The notes under the pieces: model-generated
The model's input: only the letters and a program-made list of their open reading frames with translations
Database searches by the model: none
Told to the model about the DNA's origin: nothing
NCBI GenBank assembly: GCA_023457475.1
Contig: JAEWLO010000453.1
Coordinates: 1 to 6,669, forward strand
Length of the DNA: 6,669 nucleotides
Direction: 5' to 3'
Origin: Pseudomonadota bacterium
GTDB lineage: Bacteria > Pseudomonadota > Gammaproteobacteria > Xanthomonadales > Xanthomonadaceae
Program-made: the position numbers and the translations under genes
Shown here: piece after piece, positions 6,292 through 6,669 of the stretch
How positions within the stretch are numbered: position 1 is the stretch's first letter
Layout of the letters: every line of letters begins with the position of its first letter

Positions 6292-6296
6292 GGAGG
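6292..6296 (+). promoter_or_regulatory. Ribosome binding site of the matC-like gene
   Basis: GGAGG inside GGGAGGG (6291-6297) ends 4 bases before ATG 6301. It is a strong, isolated Shine-Dalgarno sequence that fixes the start of the transporter gene and shows that it is translated independently of mdcH. Confidence 0.8.
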
Positions 6297-6300
6297 GCGC

Positions 6301-6669
6301 ATGAGTCCACAAGTCGCAACGATCATCGGTCTGGTGATCATGTTCATCATCGCCACCGCCTTGCCCATCAACATGGGTGCGGTGGCCTTCGCCCTTGCTT
6401 TCATCATCGGCGGCATCTTCGTCGGCATGGAAGGAAAAGCAGTGCTTGCCGGATTCCCCGGGGATCTGTTCCTGCCCCTGGTCGGCATCACCTACCTGTT
6501 CGCCATCGCGCAGAAGAACGGCACCATCGACCTGCTGGTGCACTGGGCGGTGCGTGCAGTGCGCGGACGCATTGTCGCCATTCCGTGGGTGATGTTCGTG
6601 GTCACCGCGCTGTTGACTGCGTTCGGTGCGCTGGGCCCGGCGGCGGTCGCCATCATCGGCCCGGTCGCG
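6301..6669 (+). CDS. matC: MatC-type dicarboxylate (malonate) carrier, N-terminal part, cut by window edge
   Basis: This frame is open from ATG 6301 to the window edge (123 codons, no stop), so the protein is incomplete. It is an inner-membrane protein. Hydrophobic segments lie at about 5-24, 26-43, 55-71 and 91-123. The sequence closely resembles the N-terminal domain of the Rhizobium malonate carrier MatC (MatC_N family). Shared blocks are MFIIATALPINMGA at 14-27, AGFPGDLFLPLVGITYLFAIA at 50-70, the NGTID turn at 73-77, VRGRIVAIPWVMF at 87-99, and FGALGPAAVAIIGPVA at 108-123. Next to a malonate decarboxylase operon it most likely imports malonate. It stands where many mdc operons have mdcLM or mdcF. 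The symbol reflects family resemblance; the substrate is inferred from context. Confidence 0.85.
   Translation, partial: MSPQVATIIGLVIMFIIATALPINMGAVAFALAFIIGGIFVGMEGKAVLAGFPGDLFLPLVGITYLFAIAQKNGTIDLLVHWAVRAVRGRIVAIPWVMFVVTALLTAFGALGPAAVAIIGPVA

Overview
The window holds a nearly complete biotin-independent malonate decarboxylase operon on the plus strand, in the order mdcA-mdcC-mdcD-mdcE-mdcG-mdcB-mdcH. A gene for a MatC-type dicarboxylate carrier follows and is cut by the right edge. The DNA is strongly GC-rich, with the third-position G/C bias of a high-GC proteobacterium. Three tandem palindromes headed by GTAG (or GTAA) lie between mdcH and the transporter gene. They resemble the GTAG-headed REP elements (SMAG family) of Stenotrophomonas, so Xanthomonadaceae, and most likely Stenotrophomonas, is the best guess. 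That assignment comes from recognition, not a database search.

Layout. Positions 1-150 are non-coding on the plus strand. They contain a large nested inverted repeat (18-99) followed by a candidate promoter (about 104-132), whose -10 lies inside a perfect 7-bp dyad with a 5-bp spacer (117-135). This dyad is the best operator candidate in the window. mdcA starts at 151. Ten bases separate mdcA from mdcC. Every later junction up to mdcH overlaps (ATGA, ATGA, ATGCCTGA, GTGA, GTGA), so the seven genes form one tightly coupled translation unit. Positions 6158-6300 carry the REP-like array, a small hairpin, and the ribosome binding site of the transporter gene (6301 to the window edge).

How the genes work together. 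MdcB makes triphosphoribosyl-dephospho-CoA and MdcG attaches it to a serine of the small acyl carrier protein MdcC. MdcH loads the carrier with malonyl from malonyl-CoA to start the cycle. MdcA exchanges free malonate for the acetyl group on MdcC, releasing acetate. MdcD and MdcE decarboxylate malonyl-MdcC back to acetyl-MdcC plus CO2. The MatC-type carrier probably imports malonate. No sodium-pump subunits (MadB type), no biotin carrier and no regulator gene are visible. The Mdc core order matches the one I recall for Acinetobacter (mdcLMACDEGBH), but with a downstream MatC-like carrier in place of MdcLM.

Nothing here is an undescribed enzyme system. The points worth a second look are the operator dyad, the nested upstream dyad, the REP-like array that touches the mdcH stop codon, and the transporter swap.
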